Shown here piece by piece: positions 16,699 to 25,119 of a stretch of DNA of 64,000 nt. The notes below the pieces were generated by a model. The model saw nothing but the letters and a program-made list of their open reading frames with translations, made no database searches and had not been told where the DNA came from. Position 1 is the first letter of the stretch. Every line of letters begins with the position of its first letter. A program made the translations under genes and the position numbers. This DNA is from an uncultured Phascolarctobacterium sp. (lineage in GTDB: Bacteria; Bacillota; Negativicutes; Acidaminococcales; Acidaminococcaceae): contig NZ_CALDXR010000033.1 in NCBI RefSeq assembly GCF_937920985.1, positions 21,378 through 85,377 of the forward strand. Direction: 5' to 3'.

Positions 16699-16938
16699 AT
16701 GCACGTTAAAATTCTTGGCCCCATGACTAAGCAGGCAGAGCTGCTACTGCAGAATACTGCTATTGCTTTAAAGAAGCTCAAGGTTAAGGCTGAGTTTGAA
16801 AAAGTTTCCGAATTCCAAAAGGTAGTAGCCTATGGAGTTATGGCCTTCCCCGCTTTAGTCATCGACGAAAAGTTAGTTGCTGTCGGCAGCACGCTTTCGG
16901 TAGATGAAGCCATGACTCTTATAAAGCAACTCTCCTAA
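16699..16938 (+). CDS. thioredoxin-fold protein of TM0996/MTH895 type without redox cysteines
   Basis: A 79-residue protein starting MHVKILGPMTKQAELL; the start at 16699 is preferred to a GTG three codons earlier because AAAGGTG lies suitably upstream. The order of blocks (N-terminal VKILG, helix with ALKKLKVKAEFEKV, then YGVMAFPALVIDEKLVAVG) matches the small thioredoxin-like family whose members carry a CxxC or GCxKC near residue 10. Here that place reads MTKQ and there is no cysteine in the protein, so disulfide chemistry is impossible. The cis-proline in FPALVID is kept. It has a possible own promoter and a terminator, so it is a single-gene unit. Role unknown. Confidence 0.75.
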   Translation: MHVKILGPMTKQAELLLQNTAIALKKLKVKAEFEKVSEFQKVVAYGVMAFPALVIDEKLVAVGSTLSVDEAMTLIKQLS

Positions 16939-16968
16939 ACATATCTTTTCATCATACACCTCTCCTTA

Positions 16969-17008
16969 AATACACCGCACTGTCCGAAATGTGCGGTGTA
17001 TTTTTTTA
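16969..17008 (+). terminator. terminator after thioredoxin-like gene
   Basis: AATACACCGCAC pairs with GTGCGGTGTAT, followed by seven T. Confidence 0.88.
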
Positions 17009-17029
17009 TTTTGAAAGCATTTTGATTAA

Positions 17030-17046
17030 TGTAAAATTTATGTAAA
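17030..17046. promoter_or_regulatory. possible Pho-box-like repeat upstream of the phosphate transporter
   Basis: TGTAAA occurs at 17030 and 17041, spaced 11 bases; on the minus strand this is TTTACA-N5-TTTACA, resembling the Bacillus PhoP repeat. It lies about 115 bases upstream of a Na/Pi cotransporter gene. No regulator has been identified here, so this is tentative. Confidence 0.3.
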
Positions 17047-17158
17047 GTTCCTTACGCACTTTTAACATCATAAAATTTCGAGTATAATAAGTATAGGTAT
17101 ATGCTGTTTTTACAGCAATCATGGATGCATACAAATTAAAAAAGGGGACTTATTTTTT

Positions 17159-18766
17159 ATGCTTGCTTATTTCTTGGCATTTTTAGGCGGTATCGCCTTA
17201 TTTATGTATGGTATGCAGCTGATGGGTGACGGTCTGCAAAAGGCTGCCGGCGCCAAGCTGCAAAAGATTTTAGAGGCCATGACCGGTGTGCTCGCCATGG
17301 GCATTCTGTTGGGCGCAGTTGTTACTGCAGTGCTGCAGGCCAGCGGTGCTACCACCGTTATGACCGTAGGCCTGGTAAATGCGGGCCTGCTCACACTGAA
17401 GCAGGGCTTCGGCATTATCATGGGTGCCAACATCGGTACTACTATGACGGCACAGCTCATCGCCTTCAAGCTTTCCGATTATATCACGATTTTAATCTTC
17501 ATCGGCTTTTTGATGCAGCTGCTGGCGAGAAAAAGCCGCACAAAATATCTTGGTCAGGTTATGCTGGGCTTCGGTATTTTGATGCTGGGCATGGATATGA
17601 TGGGCAAGGCGGTTATGCCTCTGCGTAACTATCCTGGCTTTGTACATTTCATCGAGGTTTTCTCCAGCAATCCTCTGCTGGGCATCGGTATCGGTATGAT
17701 TATGACTGTACTGATTCAGTCCAGCAGTGCTACCATCGGTATTCTTATCGCCATGGCCGGTCAGGGCCTTATTCCGCTGGAAGGCGCGATTCCTGTACTG
17801 CTCGGCGACAACATCGGTACCTGTATTACTGCTGTACTCGCTTCGCTGCGTGCTAACCTTACAGCTAAGCGTGTAGCTGCAGCTCACGTAATGTTCAACG
17901 TCATCGGCAGTATAATTTTCGTAATCTTTATGCCGTTCTTCATTAAGTTCGTGTTAATCGTATCGCCTGATGGCGACATCGCGCGTCAGATTGCGAATGC
18001 GCACTCGGCGTTCAACATTTTGAACACATTGCTCTTTATGCCCTTTGTCAACCCTTTCATCAAGCTGGTAGAAAAGATTGTGCCGGGCAAGGCAGAAATC
18101 ATCTCCATGCGCCCTGTTTATCTTGACAAAAACATGCTGAACACTCCCTCTATCGCTATCAGCCTTGCTGTCAAAGAGGTTGTGCGTATGGGCGAGCTGG
18201 CACGCAAGGACGTGCGTCTAGGCATGGAGGCTATTCAAAGCTTTGATGCCAACAAGGTAAAATATGTTCTGGAGCACGAGCCTGTTGTCGATGCGTTGGA
18301 ACGAGATATTACCGACTATCTGACGCAGATGAGCTCCTCTGAAATGAGCGAAAGCCTGACGACACGCCACACCGGTCTTTTGCACGCCTGCACGGATATC
18401 GAACGTATCGGTGACCATGGTGAAACATTGGCTAAACGCGCACGCAAGCTTGTTGAGGAGGATGTAGTTTTCTCCGATGAGGCTAAGGCCGAGTTGCTGC
18501 AGCTCAGCGAAATGGTACTGCGTGCCTCCGGACGTTCATTAGAAGCACTGGAGAAAAACGATAAGGTTATTGCGGAAGACGCTGTACGTCTGTGCCGTGA
18601 GGTTAAGCAATACCAGAAGGAAATCCGTAAGAATCACATCACGCGCCTTAACGAGCACATCTGCAATCCGACTGCCGGCTTCGTCATGATGGAGCTGCTG
18701 ATTAATATGAAGCGTGTATCCGATCATTCCAAAAACATTGCCCAGCTGGTGCAGGGAACCTTCTAA
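17159..18766 (+). CDS. Na/Pi cotransporter family protein with PhoU-like domain
   Basis: A 535-residue NptA/YjbB-type transporter. The first ~310 residues hold the two inverted Na/Pi-cotransporter repeats. The second repeat keeps the diagnostic TVLIQSSSATIGILIA; the first reads TAVLQASGATTVMTV, so its QSSS is changed to QASG. Residues about 340-530 are a PhoU-like helical domain (LHACTDIERIGDHGETLAKRA and MKRVSDHSKNIAQLV). It probably moves phosphate across the inner membrane using sodium. Single gene with GGGG-type ribosome site; a strong terminator follows. Confidence 0.92.
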   Translation: MLAYFLAFLGGIALFMYGMQLMGDGLQKAAGAKLQKILEAMTGVLAMGILLGAVVTAVLQASGATTVMTVGLVNAGLLTLKQGFGIIMGANIGTTMTAQLIAFKLSDYITILIFIGFLMQLLARKSRTKYLGQVMLGFGILMLGMDMMGKAVMPLRNYPGFVHFIEVFSSNPLLGIGIGMIMTVLIQSSSATIGILIAMAGQGLIPLEGAIPVLLGDNIGTCITAVLASLRANLTAKRVAAAHVMFNVIGSIIFVIFMPFFIKFVLIVSPDGDIARQIANAHSAFNILNTLLFMPFVNPFIKLVEKIVPGKAEIISMRPVYLDKNMLNTPSIAISLAVKEVVRMGELARKDVRLGMEAIQSFDANKVKYVLEHEPVVDALERDITDYLTQMSSSEMSESLTTRHTGLLHACTDIERIGDHGETLAKRARKLVEEDVVFSDEAKAELLQLSEMVLRASGRSLEALEKNDKVIAEDAVRLCREVKQYQKEIRKNHITRLNEHICNPTAGFVMMELLINMKRVSDHSKNIAQLVQGTF

Positions 18767-18782
18767 AAACTATAAAATCATC

Positions 18783-18826
18783 AAGCATACAGACTACCAC
18801 TAAGCATAGTCTGTATGCTTTTCTTT
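18783..18826 (+). terminator. terminator after Na/Pi cotransporter
   Basis: A perfect 14-base stem, AAGCATACAGACTA with TAGTCTGTATGCTT, followed by TTCTTTT. Confidence 0.9.
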
Positions 18827-19399
18827 TGCGTAAAATTATCGCTGAGCTGGCAGGCATCTATATAATTAAGGCACACTTTTTCATACGCGCCTCTAAAATT
18901 ACTCAAGTATACTTTAGTAAATCGTACTTGAGTAAATTTACTCGAAGTGCCGCAACCCCTGCTCGCCTAAAACAATAATATAATTACAACAGCCTTATCA
19001 TTACAAGCCTATATTAATACACTTATAAAATCACAACTTTTTCACAAAATCTTTGCTATAATTTAGATAAGCAAGGACTGCGCTTCCGACTGCTACAGTC
19101 TTAGCGCAGTCCTTTTGTTATGCGTAGAGCCACATATGGCTTTACGGTTTTTTATTATATTTATTACTAAAAAGTTTTTTATCATGTACATGCTTAGCAA
19201 ATATATGCTACATATTGAACACAATAAAAGTAAACCACAAGGTTTCACACTTTTTTTACTTTAAATATTGTTGGCACCTTTTACTAATTACAGCTAAAGT
19301 ATTACAATATAAACTGAGGAATTTTCAGCCTAGATTATAAAAAAGAATGTGAACAGGCATCAGGCACCAGTCTGAAAGTCATATTCGCAGGAGGTTACT
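18827..19399. other. intergenic region with palindromes and a promoter followed by two hairpins
   Basis: No gene is visible. TTACTCAAGTA (18899-18909) and TACTTGAGTAA (18925-18935) form an 11-base inverted repeat. GAGTAAATTTACTC (18930-18943) is a perfect palindrome overlapping its right arm. An extended -10, TTTGCTATAAT (TATAAT at 19057-19062), is followed by two terminator-like hairpins (19073-19118 and 19124-19154). The remaining ~240 bases before the activase gene are AT-rich leader, with AAAGTAAA/TTTACTTT arms near 19226-19265. Confidence 0.6.
19057..19154 (+). promoter_or_regulatory. promoter followed at once by tandem terminator-like hairpins
   Basis: After TATAAT (19057-19062) the transcript would begin near 19069. 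Hairpin I is AAGGACTGCGC (19073-19083) with GCGCAGTCCTT (19104-19114), then TTG. Hairpin II is GTAGAGCCA (19124-19132) with TGGCTTTAC (19137-19145), then GGTTTTTT. The arrangement could be a very short RNA or an attenuated leader for the activase operon at 19400. The -35 is poor. Confidence 0.45.
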
Positions 19400-22339
19400 A
19401 TGCAGATAGGATTAGATGTTGGCAGTACTACCATTAAAATCGCCGTACTCGACGATGCGGGCAATCTGCTATTCCATAAATACGAAAGACATTACAGCCA
19501 GATAGCAGAAAAAATTCTGGCCTTACATAAAGAATTGATGACTAAATTCCCTACCTTGCATAGCGCACGTCTAGCCATCAGCGGCAGCGGCGGTATCGGT
19601 GTAGCGGACAGCTGCGGACTGCAGTTTGTGCAGGAGGTTTTTGCGGAAAAAATCTGCGCCGAAAAGCTCAATCCCGGAACCGACGCCGTTATCGAATTAG
19701 GTGGCGAGGATGCCAAAATTCTCTTCTTAGGCCGCCATTTTGATGCGCGCATGAACGACAGCTGCGCCGGCGGCACTGGCGCCTTCATCGATCAGATGGC
19801 TTCCCTGCTGAATGTAGAAACACCCCAAATGAACGAGCTGGCACAGCAGGCACAGAACACATACACCATTGCCAGCCGTTGCGGCGTTTTTGCCAAGAGC
19901 GATATTCAACCGCTACTAAATCAGGGAGCAGAAAAAAGCGACCTGGCAGCCAGCATCTTTCACGCTGTAGCCAGCCAGGCCATCACAGGTCTTGCCAAAG
20001 GCCGTCCCATCAGCGGCAATGTGCTGTATCTTGGCGGACCGCTCACCTTTATGAGCTGTCTGCGTGATGCCTTTGACAGTATTCTGAATATCAAGGGCAT
20101 CTGCCCGGAAAACAGTCTGCTTTATGTAGCAATGGGTGCAGCCTTCTGCGCCGAGCATGAGGTGGATCTTACCACGCTGCCCGACAAACTGCAGACAGCA
20201 GCAGCACAGCACAGCTTTGAGCATCTGCCGCCGCTTTTTAAAAACGAAGGTGAATATACTGTTTTCAAGATGCGTCACTCTAAAGAAAGTGTCGCTATAG
20301 GTACCCCTGCGGAGGCTGGCGAAGCCTTTATCGGTATCGATTCCGGCAGCACGACTATTAAAATCGCTGTTATGAGTCCTGACGGCAAATTGCTTGATTC
20401 CTTCTACCAAAGCAATAAGGGTAATCCTGTTGTTGCCGTCCGCAATTATCTTACCGATTTCTACACAAAATATCCTAACTGCCACCTGTTGGCAGGTGCA
20501 GTCACCGGCTACGGCGAGGAACTGATTCGCCACGGCTTTGGTGTTGACTATGGTATCGTAGAAACCATGGCGCACTTTTATGCTGCCCAATATCTGGAGC
20601 CGGAGGTAGACTTTATTCTCGATATCGGCGGCCAGGATATGAAGTGCCTGAAAATCCACAACGGCGCTATCGACAACATCTTTCTGAACGAAGCCTGCTC
20701 CAGCGGCTGCGGCAGCTTTTTGCAGACCTTTGCCGAAATTCTAGGCTACACAGCCGAGCAGTTCGCACAAATCGGTCTTAAAGCAGATATGCCGGTAGAT
20801 TTAGGCAGCCGCTGCACCGTGTTTATGAACAGCAGCGTCAAGCAGGCCCAAAAGGACGGTGCCTCCGTTGCCAACATCAGCGCCGGTCTGTCCATTAGCA
20901 TCGTAAAAAACGCTTTATATAAGGTTATCCGTCCGGCCAGCAAGGAGGCCATCGGCAAGCACATCGTTGTTCAGGGAGGCACCTTCCTCAATGACTGCGT
21001 GCTGCGCGCCTTTGAGCAGGAGATGGATTTGAACGTTATCCGTCCCAACATTGCCGGCCTTATGGGAGCCTACGGCGCTGCCCTGTACGCACAACGCCGC
21101 TACAAGGATGCACCGCATCAGACAACGCTGCTTAACCTGCAGCAGTTGGGTGAATTCGTCCACACAGTCAAGGGCATGACCTGCGGCCTGTGCAATAACC
21201 ATTGCCATCTCACTGTTAACACCTTTGCCGGCGGCAAACGCTTTATCAGTGGCAACCGCTGCGAGCGCCCCATCACCCACATGGCACCCAAGGATGAGCT
21301 GAACCTGTACCGCCAGAAGCTGCAGCTGCTCAAGGAATTGCCTGTTAACGAAACACCTAAACGCGGCATTATGGGTATACCTATGGGCCTGAATATGTAT
21401 GAGCTGCTCCCCTTCTGGAACGCCTTACTCTCCAGCCTGGGCTTCAAGGTTGTCCATAGTCCGATTGAAGATAAAACTATTTACCGTCTTGGTCAGGGAA
21501 CGATCCCCAGCGACACCGTCTGCTATCCGGCCAAGCTGATGCACGGCCATATCAAATGGCTGCTGCAGCAGGGAATCACCAATATCTTCTATCCCTGCAT
21601 GACCTACAATATAGATGAACAGGGCACGGAAAACTGCTATAATTGCCCTGTTGTAGCCTACTATCCAGAAGTGCTGCACGCCAATGTCCGTGATTTGAAT
21701 AAGCCCGAAATACATTTCTTCTATGATTATCTTGGCCTGCTCCATAAAAAGAAGCTGGTCAAAAAACTACAGGAAATGTTTGCCAAGGCCTACCCGGATA
21801 TCACCAAGGAAGAAATCCGCAAGGCTGTTGACGCTGCCTTCACTGCCTTTTATGAATATGAAGCGCAGGTCAAGACAAGAGGACAGCAAATCATCAGCAA
21901 AGCACGCGAACTGCATAAGCCTATCGTTGTACTAGCAGGCCGTCCCTATCACATCGACCCCAAGGTCAACCACAGCATCGACCGCCTGATTACCAACATG
22001 GGCGCTGCCCTCGTCAGTGAGGATGCCGTAAGCAGTCATATCAAGACCAAGGAGCTCAACCGCGATTTGCAGGTGCTCAACCAATGGACCTATCACGGCC
22101 GCCTGTATGCGGCAGCCGAATATGTTGCCCAAAATCCTGATATGCATCTGATTCAGCTCGTCAGCTTCGGTTGCGGCTGCGATGCGATTACGGCCGATGA
22201 ATGCCGCCGCCTCCTCGAAGAACGCGGACGCATCTATACACAAATAAAAATAGACGATATCGACAACCTTGGTGCTGCCAAAATCCGCATCCGCAGTCTG
22301 TTCTCCGCAGCCCAGCTTTTCGATATAGATAATCATTAA
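19400..22339 (+). CDS. 2-hydroxyacyl-CoA dehydratase activase-like protein, two ASKHA domains plus DUF2229
   Basis: A 979-residue protein. Residues about 1-290 and 315-590 are two BadF/BadG/BcrA/HgdC ATPase domains, each starting with the phosphate loop (GLDVGSTTIKIAVLDD; GIDSGSTTIKIAVMSP). Each keeps a cluster-ligand cysteine block, DSCAGGTGAF and EACSSGCGSF. A Cys-rich segment follows (CGLCNNHCHL...GNRCER, about 595-630), then DUF2229 (about 650-970) with further cysteines (NCYNCPVV, GCGCDAI). In HgdC the cluster passes an ATP-driven electron to a dehydratase. In many bacteria this protein and the next gene's product are one ~1400-residue chain; here they are split, 13 bases apart. Substrate unknown. 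Confidence 0.85.
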   Translation: MQIGLDVGSTTIKIAVLDDAGNLLFHKYERHYSQIAEKILALHKELMTKFPTLHSARLAISGSGGIGVADSCGLQFVQEVFAEKICAEKLNPGTDAVIELGGEDAKILFLGRHFDARMNDSCAGGTGAFIDQMASLLNVETPQMNELAQQAQNTYTIASRCGVFAKSDIQPLLNQGAEKSDLAASIFHAVASQAITGLAKGRPISGNVLYLGGPLTFMSCLRDAFDSILNIKGICPENSLLYVAMGAAFCAEHEVDLTTLPDKLQTAAAQHSFEHLPPLFKNEGEYTVFKMRHSKESVAIGTPAEAGEAFIGIDSGSTTIKIAVMSPDGKLLDSFYQSNKGNPVVAVRNYLTDFYTKYPNCHLLAGAVTGYGEELIRHGFGVDYGIVETMAHFYAAQYLEPEVDFILDIGGQDMKCLKIHNGAIDNIFLNEACSSGCGSFLQTFAEILGYTAEQFAQIGLKADMPVDLGSRCTVFMNSSVKQAQKDGASVANISAGLSISIVKNALYKVIRPASKEAIGKHIVVQGGTFLNDCVLRAFEQEMDLNVIRPNIAGLMGAYGAALYAQRRYKDAPHQTTLLNLQQLGEFVHTVKGMTCGLCNNHCHLTVNTFAGGKRFISGNRCERPITHMAPKDELNLYRQKLQLLKELPVNETPKRGIMGIPMGLNMYELLPFWNALLSSLGFKVVHSPIEDKTIYRLGQGTIPSDTVCYPAKLMHGHIKWLLQQGITNIFYPCMTYNIDEQGTENCYNCPVVAYYPEVLHANVRDLNKPEIHFFYDYLGLLHKKKLVKKLQEMFAKAYPDITKEEIRKAVDAAFTAFYEYEAQVKTRGQQIISKARELHKPIVVLAGRPYHIDPKVNHSIDRLITNMGAALVSEDAVSSHIKTKELNRDLQVLNQWTYHGRLYAAAEYVAQNPDMHLIQLVSFGCGCDAITADECRRLLEERGRIYTQIKIDDIDNLGAAKIRIRSLFSAAQLFDIDNH

Positions 22340-22352
22340 AGGAGATTTGCAT

Positions 22353-23597
22353 ATGCTACCAGCAGCTAACGTTAAGTTTACCCCCTTCACGGAGGATATG
22401 AAAAAAACGCATACTATACTTGTACCCGGCATGCTGCCTATGCATTTTTCACTGCTGCAGGCAGCACTCGTAAGCTGCGGCTACAAAGCCGAGGTTCTGC
22501 ACAACACCGGCCGCGAGGTAATCGAAACCGGTCTGAAATACGTCAATAATGATATCTGCTATCCGGCACTGCTTGTTATCGGCCAGCTGATAAACGCTTT
22601 GGAAAGCGGCAAATATGATTTGGAGCACACTGCGCTGATTATCACCCAAACCGGTGGCGGCTGCCGTGCCTCCAACTATATCTATCTGCTGCGCAAGGCT
22701 TTGGAAAAAGCCGGCCTTACGCACATCCCTGTCATCAGCCTCAACGTCAACGGTCTGGAGCAGCAGCCCGGCTTCCATCTGGATGCATCCATGGTGCATA
22801 AGTTTTTAGCTGCCGTAATTTACGGCGATACCCTGATGTACCTGACGAATAAAACACGTCCCTACGAAGTTGTACACGGCGCAGCCGACAGATTGGCGCA
22901 AAAATGGCTGGCACGCTTAAGCGAAGCCTTCAAAAGCGGCAAGGCGCAGGCCTTAGGTACTATCAAGCAGCTTACTAAGGCTATTGCGCACGAATTTGCG
23001 GATTTGCCTATCACCAATAAGGAAAAAATCAAGGTTGGTATTGTCGGTGAAATCTACATCAAATATGCAGCTTTGGGCAACAACAATCTGGAAGCCTTCC
23101 TGCAGCGTCAGAACTGCGAATATATGCTGCCCGGTCTGATGAATTTCATCATGTACTGTGTTGATACTTATCTTACGGACTATAAGCTCTACGGCGGCAG
23201 CCTGCTCAAATACAGCGTCAACAAAGGCGCTATGTGGTATTTGAAATATATGGAAGGCATCCTGCACCAGGCGCTCAGTATTGCGCCCTTCAGCGCCCCC
23301 GCTACCTATGAGGAAACCAAGGCTATGGCCAAGGGCGTTATCGGCTACGGCAACAACATGGGCGAAGGCTGGCTGCTGACTGCCGAAATGTTGGAGTTGG
23401 TGCACAGCGGCTACACCAATATCATCTGCGCTCAGCCCTTCGGCTGCCTGCCTAACCACATCGCAGGCCGCGGCATGATTAACAAAATCAAGGAGATTGC
23501 CGAGGAGGCCAATATTCTGGCACTGGACTACGATGCCAGCGCTGCCCGCGTTAATCAGGAAAACCGCATTAAGCTGATGCTGGCGACAGCAAAGTAA
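22353..23597 (+). CDS. 2-hydroxyacyl-CoA dehydratase-like / activase-related subunit
   Basis: About 414 residues, matching the C-terminal portion of large fused acyl-CoA dehydratase activase-related proteins (COG3581-like). The start at 22353 (MLPAANVKF) has AAAGGAGA upstream; the frame begins two codons earlier with TTG. Blocks seen are YVNNDICYPALLVIGQL, IITQTGGGCRASNY and CAQPFGCLPNHIAGRG, whose cysteines fit iron-sulfur ligands. It is co-transcribed with the activase gene and probably forms a complex with it. Whether it dehydrates a substrate or does another low-potential reduction is not known. Confidence 0.75.
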   Translation: MLPAANVKFTPFTEDMKKTHTILVPGMLPMHFSLLQAALVSCGYKAEVLHNTGREVIETGLKYVNNDICYPALLVIGQLINALESGKYDLEHTALIITQTGGGCRASNYIYLLRKALEKAGLTHIPVISLNVNGLEQQPGFHLDASMVHKFLAAVIYGDTLMYLTNKTRPYEVVHGAADRLAQKWLARLSEAFKSGKAQALGTIKQLTKAIAHEFADLPITNKEKIKVGIVGEIYIKYAALGNNNLEAFLQRQNCEYMLPGLMNFIMYCVDTYLTDYKLYGGSLLKYSVNKGAMWYLKYMEGILHQALSIAPFSAPATYEETKAMAKGVIGYGNNMGEGWLLTAEMLELVHSGYTNIICAQPFGCLPNHIAGRGMINKIKEIAEEANILALDYDASAARVNQENRIKLMLATAK

Positions 23598-23619
23598 AAA
23601 AAGCATAAAAGATTTCCAA

Positions 23620-23655
23620 GGCGTTCTACCGTACTTAAGTAGAACGCCTTTACTG
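23620..23655 (+). terminator. terminator after the activase operon (repeated sequence type)
   Basis: GGCGTTCTAC (23620-23629) pairs with GTAGAACGCC (23639-23648), then TTTACTGTTTTT. The core GGCGTTCT...AGAACGCCTTTACTG recurs at 42871 and 44025. Confidence 0.8.
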
Positions 23656-23733
23656 TTTTTGCCCCTTAACGACAGTCCTTTTCAAAGAAAACCTCCGCAC
23701 TATCCCGCAACAAATAATTTACAATCTTTTTGC

Positions 23734-23763
23734 TTGTAGCACACAAATATGCTGTGCTATAAT
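23734..23763 (+). promoter_or_regulatory. promoter with operator-like inverted repeat upstream of the sotB-like gene
   Basis: TATAAT at 23758-23763, preceded by TTGTAG 18 bases upstream. AGCACA (23738-23743) and TGTGCT (23753-23758) form an inverted repeat that fills the spacer, a typical repressor position. The regulator is unknown. Confidence 0.5.
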
Positions 23764-23807
23764 ATTCAGCGCAATTTTATAGAATGAAAGTAAGGTGCTT
23801 TATATAT

Positions 23808-24998
23808 ATGGAAAACAAAATAACTACCCGCGAATGGCTGCCGTTAATCGGCATGACCGTTTCCGCTTTTATTTTTAACACATCGGAATTTATGCCCATA
23901 GGCCTTTTATCCGATATCGCCGCAGATTTTCGCATGACAGAAGCGCAGGCCGGTATGCTGATTACCATTTATGCCTACGTCGTAATGCTCATGAGTCTGC
24001 CGCTGATGATTGCTGCTTCCCGCTATCCGCTGCGCAAGCTTTTGCTGGCAACCATCAGCCTGTTCGCCGTATCGCATGTAGCCTCTGCCTTTGCCACCGG
24101 CTTTTGGACGCTGCTGCTTTCGCGCATCGGCGTAGCCTTCGCCCACTCCATTTTCTGGTCCGTCGCCTCGCCTATCGCCGTGCGTCTTGTCAAAGGTCCC
24201 TTTAAAGCACTGGCTATGAGTATGATTGTAACCGGCACGGCCATCGCCATCATCGTCGGCCTGCCTTTAGGACGTATCATCGGCCTTTACGTAGGCTGGC
24301 GCATGGCCTTTATGTGTATCGCCGTTTTAGCCTTTATCGTACTAGCCTACATGTTCCTGGTATTTCCCAAGCTGGAAAAAAGCGAACCGTTTACGCTTTC
24401 GCAGTTGCCGGTAATGCTGAAAAATCCTGTGCTCATCGGCCTCTATATGATGTCCTTTTTGCTCCCCACCGGCTATTATACCGCCTACAGCTATATCGAG
24501 CCTTACCTGAAGCAGATTGCGCTGATGGATGATGCCTGGATAACCATCACCTTGGTTATTTTCGGTGCAGCCGGACTTTTGGGCAGTGCAGCCTTTTCCA
24601 AATTGTACGATAAATGCCGTTACCATTTCTTCCGCATCACCGTACTTGGCGTTGCAGTTGTTTTGCTGCTGCTCTACCCCGTAAGCATCAATCATTATCT
24701 GCTGGTGCTGCTCTGTGCTGTCTGGGGCATCTTCGTTACCGCCTTCAACGTTGTAGGCCAGGCAGAGCTTTTGCGCACAACTACTATGAGCACCTCCGCT
24801 GTGGCTATGTCGATTTACTCCGGCATTTATAATCTTGGTATCGGCAGCGGCAGCTATCTGGGCGGACTTATCTGTACGCATGCTTCCATCGCTTATATAG
24901 GTCTCGGCGGCGGCGCAATCGTGCTGCTTTCCTTTATTTACTGTGCCTTTTTCCTTATTCCCGCTATGCGTCGCCAGAAAGTAGAGGCTGAAAAATAA
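23808..24998 (+). CDS. MFS sugar efflux transporter, SotB-like
   Basis: A 396-residue, 12-helix major facilitator of the DHA1 drug/sugar efflux type. The start at 23808 (MENKITTREWLPL) follows AAGGTG. The blocks FMPIGLLSDIAADF, LTIYAYVVMLMSLPLM, ISRIGVAFAHSIFWS and GLPLGRIIGLYVGWR are close to the arabinose/IPTG exporter SotB (YdeA) family. It likely exports sugars or sugar-like compounds by proton antiport. Single gene with its own promoter and operator-like repeat. Confidence 0.8.
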   Translation: MENKITTREWLPLIGMTVSAFIFNTSEFMPIGLLSDIAADFRMTEAQAGMLITIYAYVVMLMSLPLMIAASRYPLRKLLLATISLFAVSHVASAFATGFWTLLLSRIGVAFAHSIFWSVASPIAVRLVKGPFKALAMSMIVTGTAIAIIVGLPLGRIIGLYVGWRMAFMCIAVLAFIVLAYMFLVFPKLEKSEPFTLSQLPVMLKNPVLIGLYMMSFLLPTGYYTAYSYIEPYLKQIALMDDAWITITLVIFGAAGLLGSAAFSKLYDKCRYHFFRITVLGVAVVLLLLYPVSINHYLLVLLCAVWGIFVTAFNVVGQAELLRTTTMSTSAVAMSIYSGIYNLGIGSGSYLGGLICTHASIAYIGLGGGAIVLLSFIYCAFFLIPAMRRQKVEAEK

Positions 24999-25119
24999 AT
25001 TTAACCGCCGAAAAGCGTATAATAAACTGTATATTAAATTTCCTCACTTGCTATATTTCCTGTTTTTATTTATAATTAAGAGATACGTAAGATTACAAAG
25101 AAGGAGATTTTCTATCAAT

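Noticed and set aside
22449..23606. Long minus-strand frames opposite the activase-related gene, and similar long antisense frames at 25183-26247 and 31270-33204
   Set aside because: They mirror strongly coding GC-biased genes, are rich in Cys/His/Gln as antisense frames are, and lack starts with ribosome sites.
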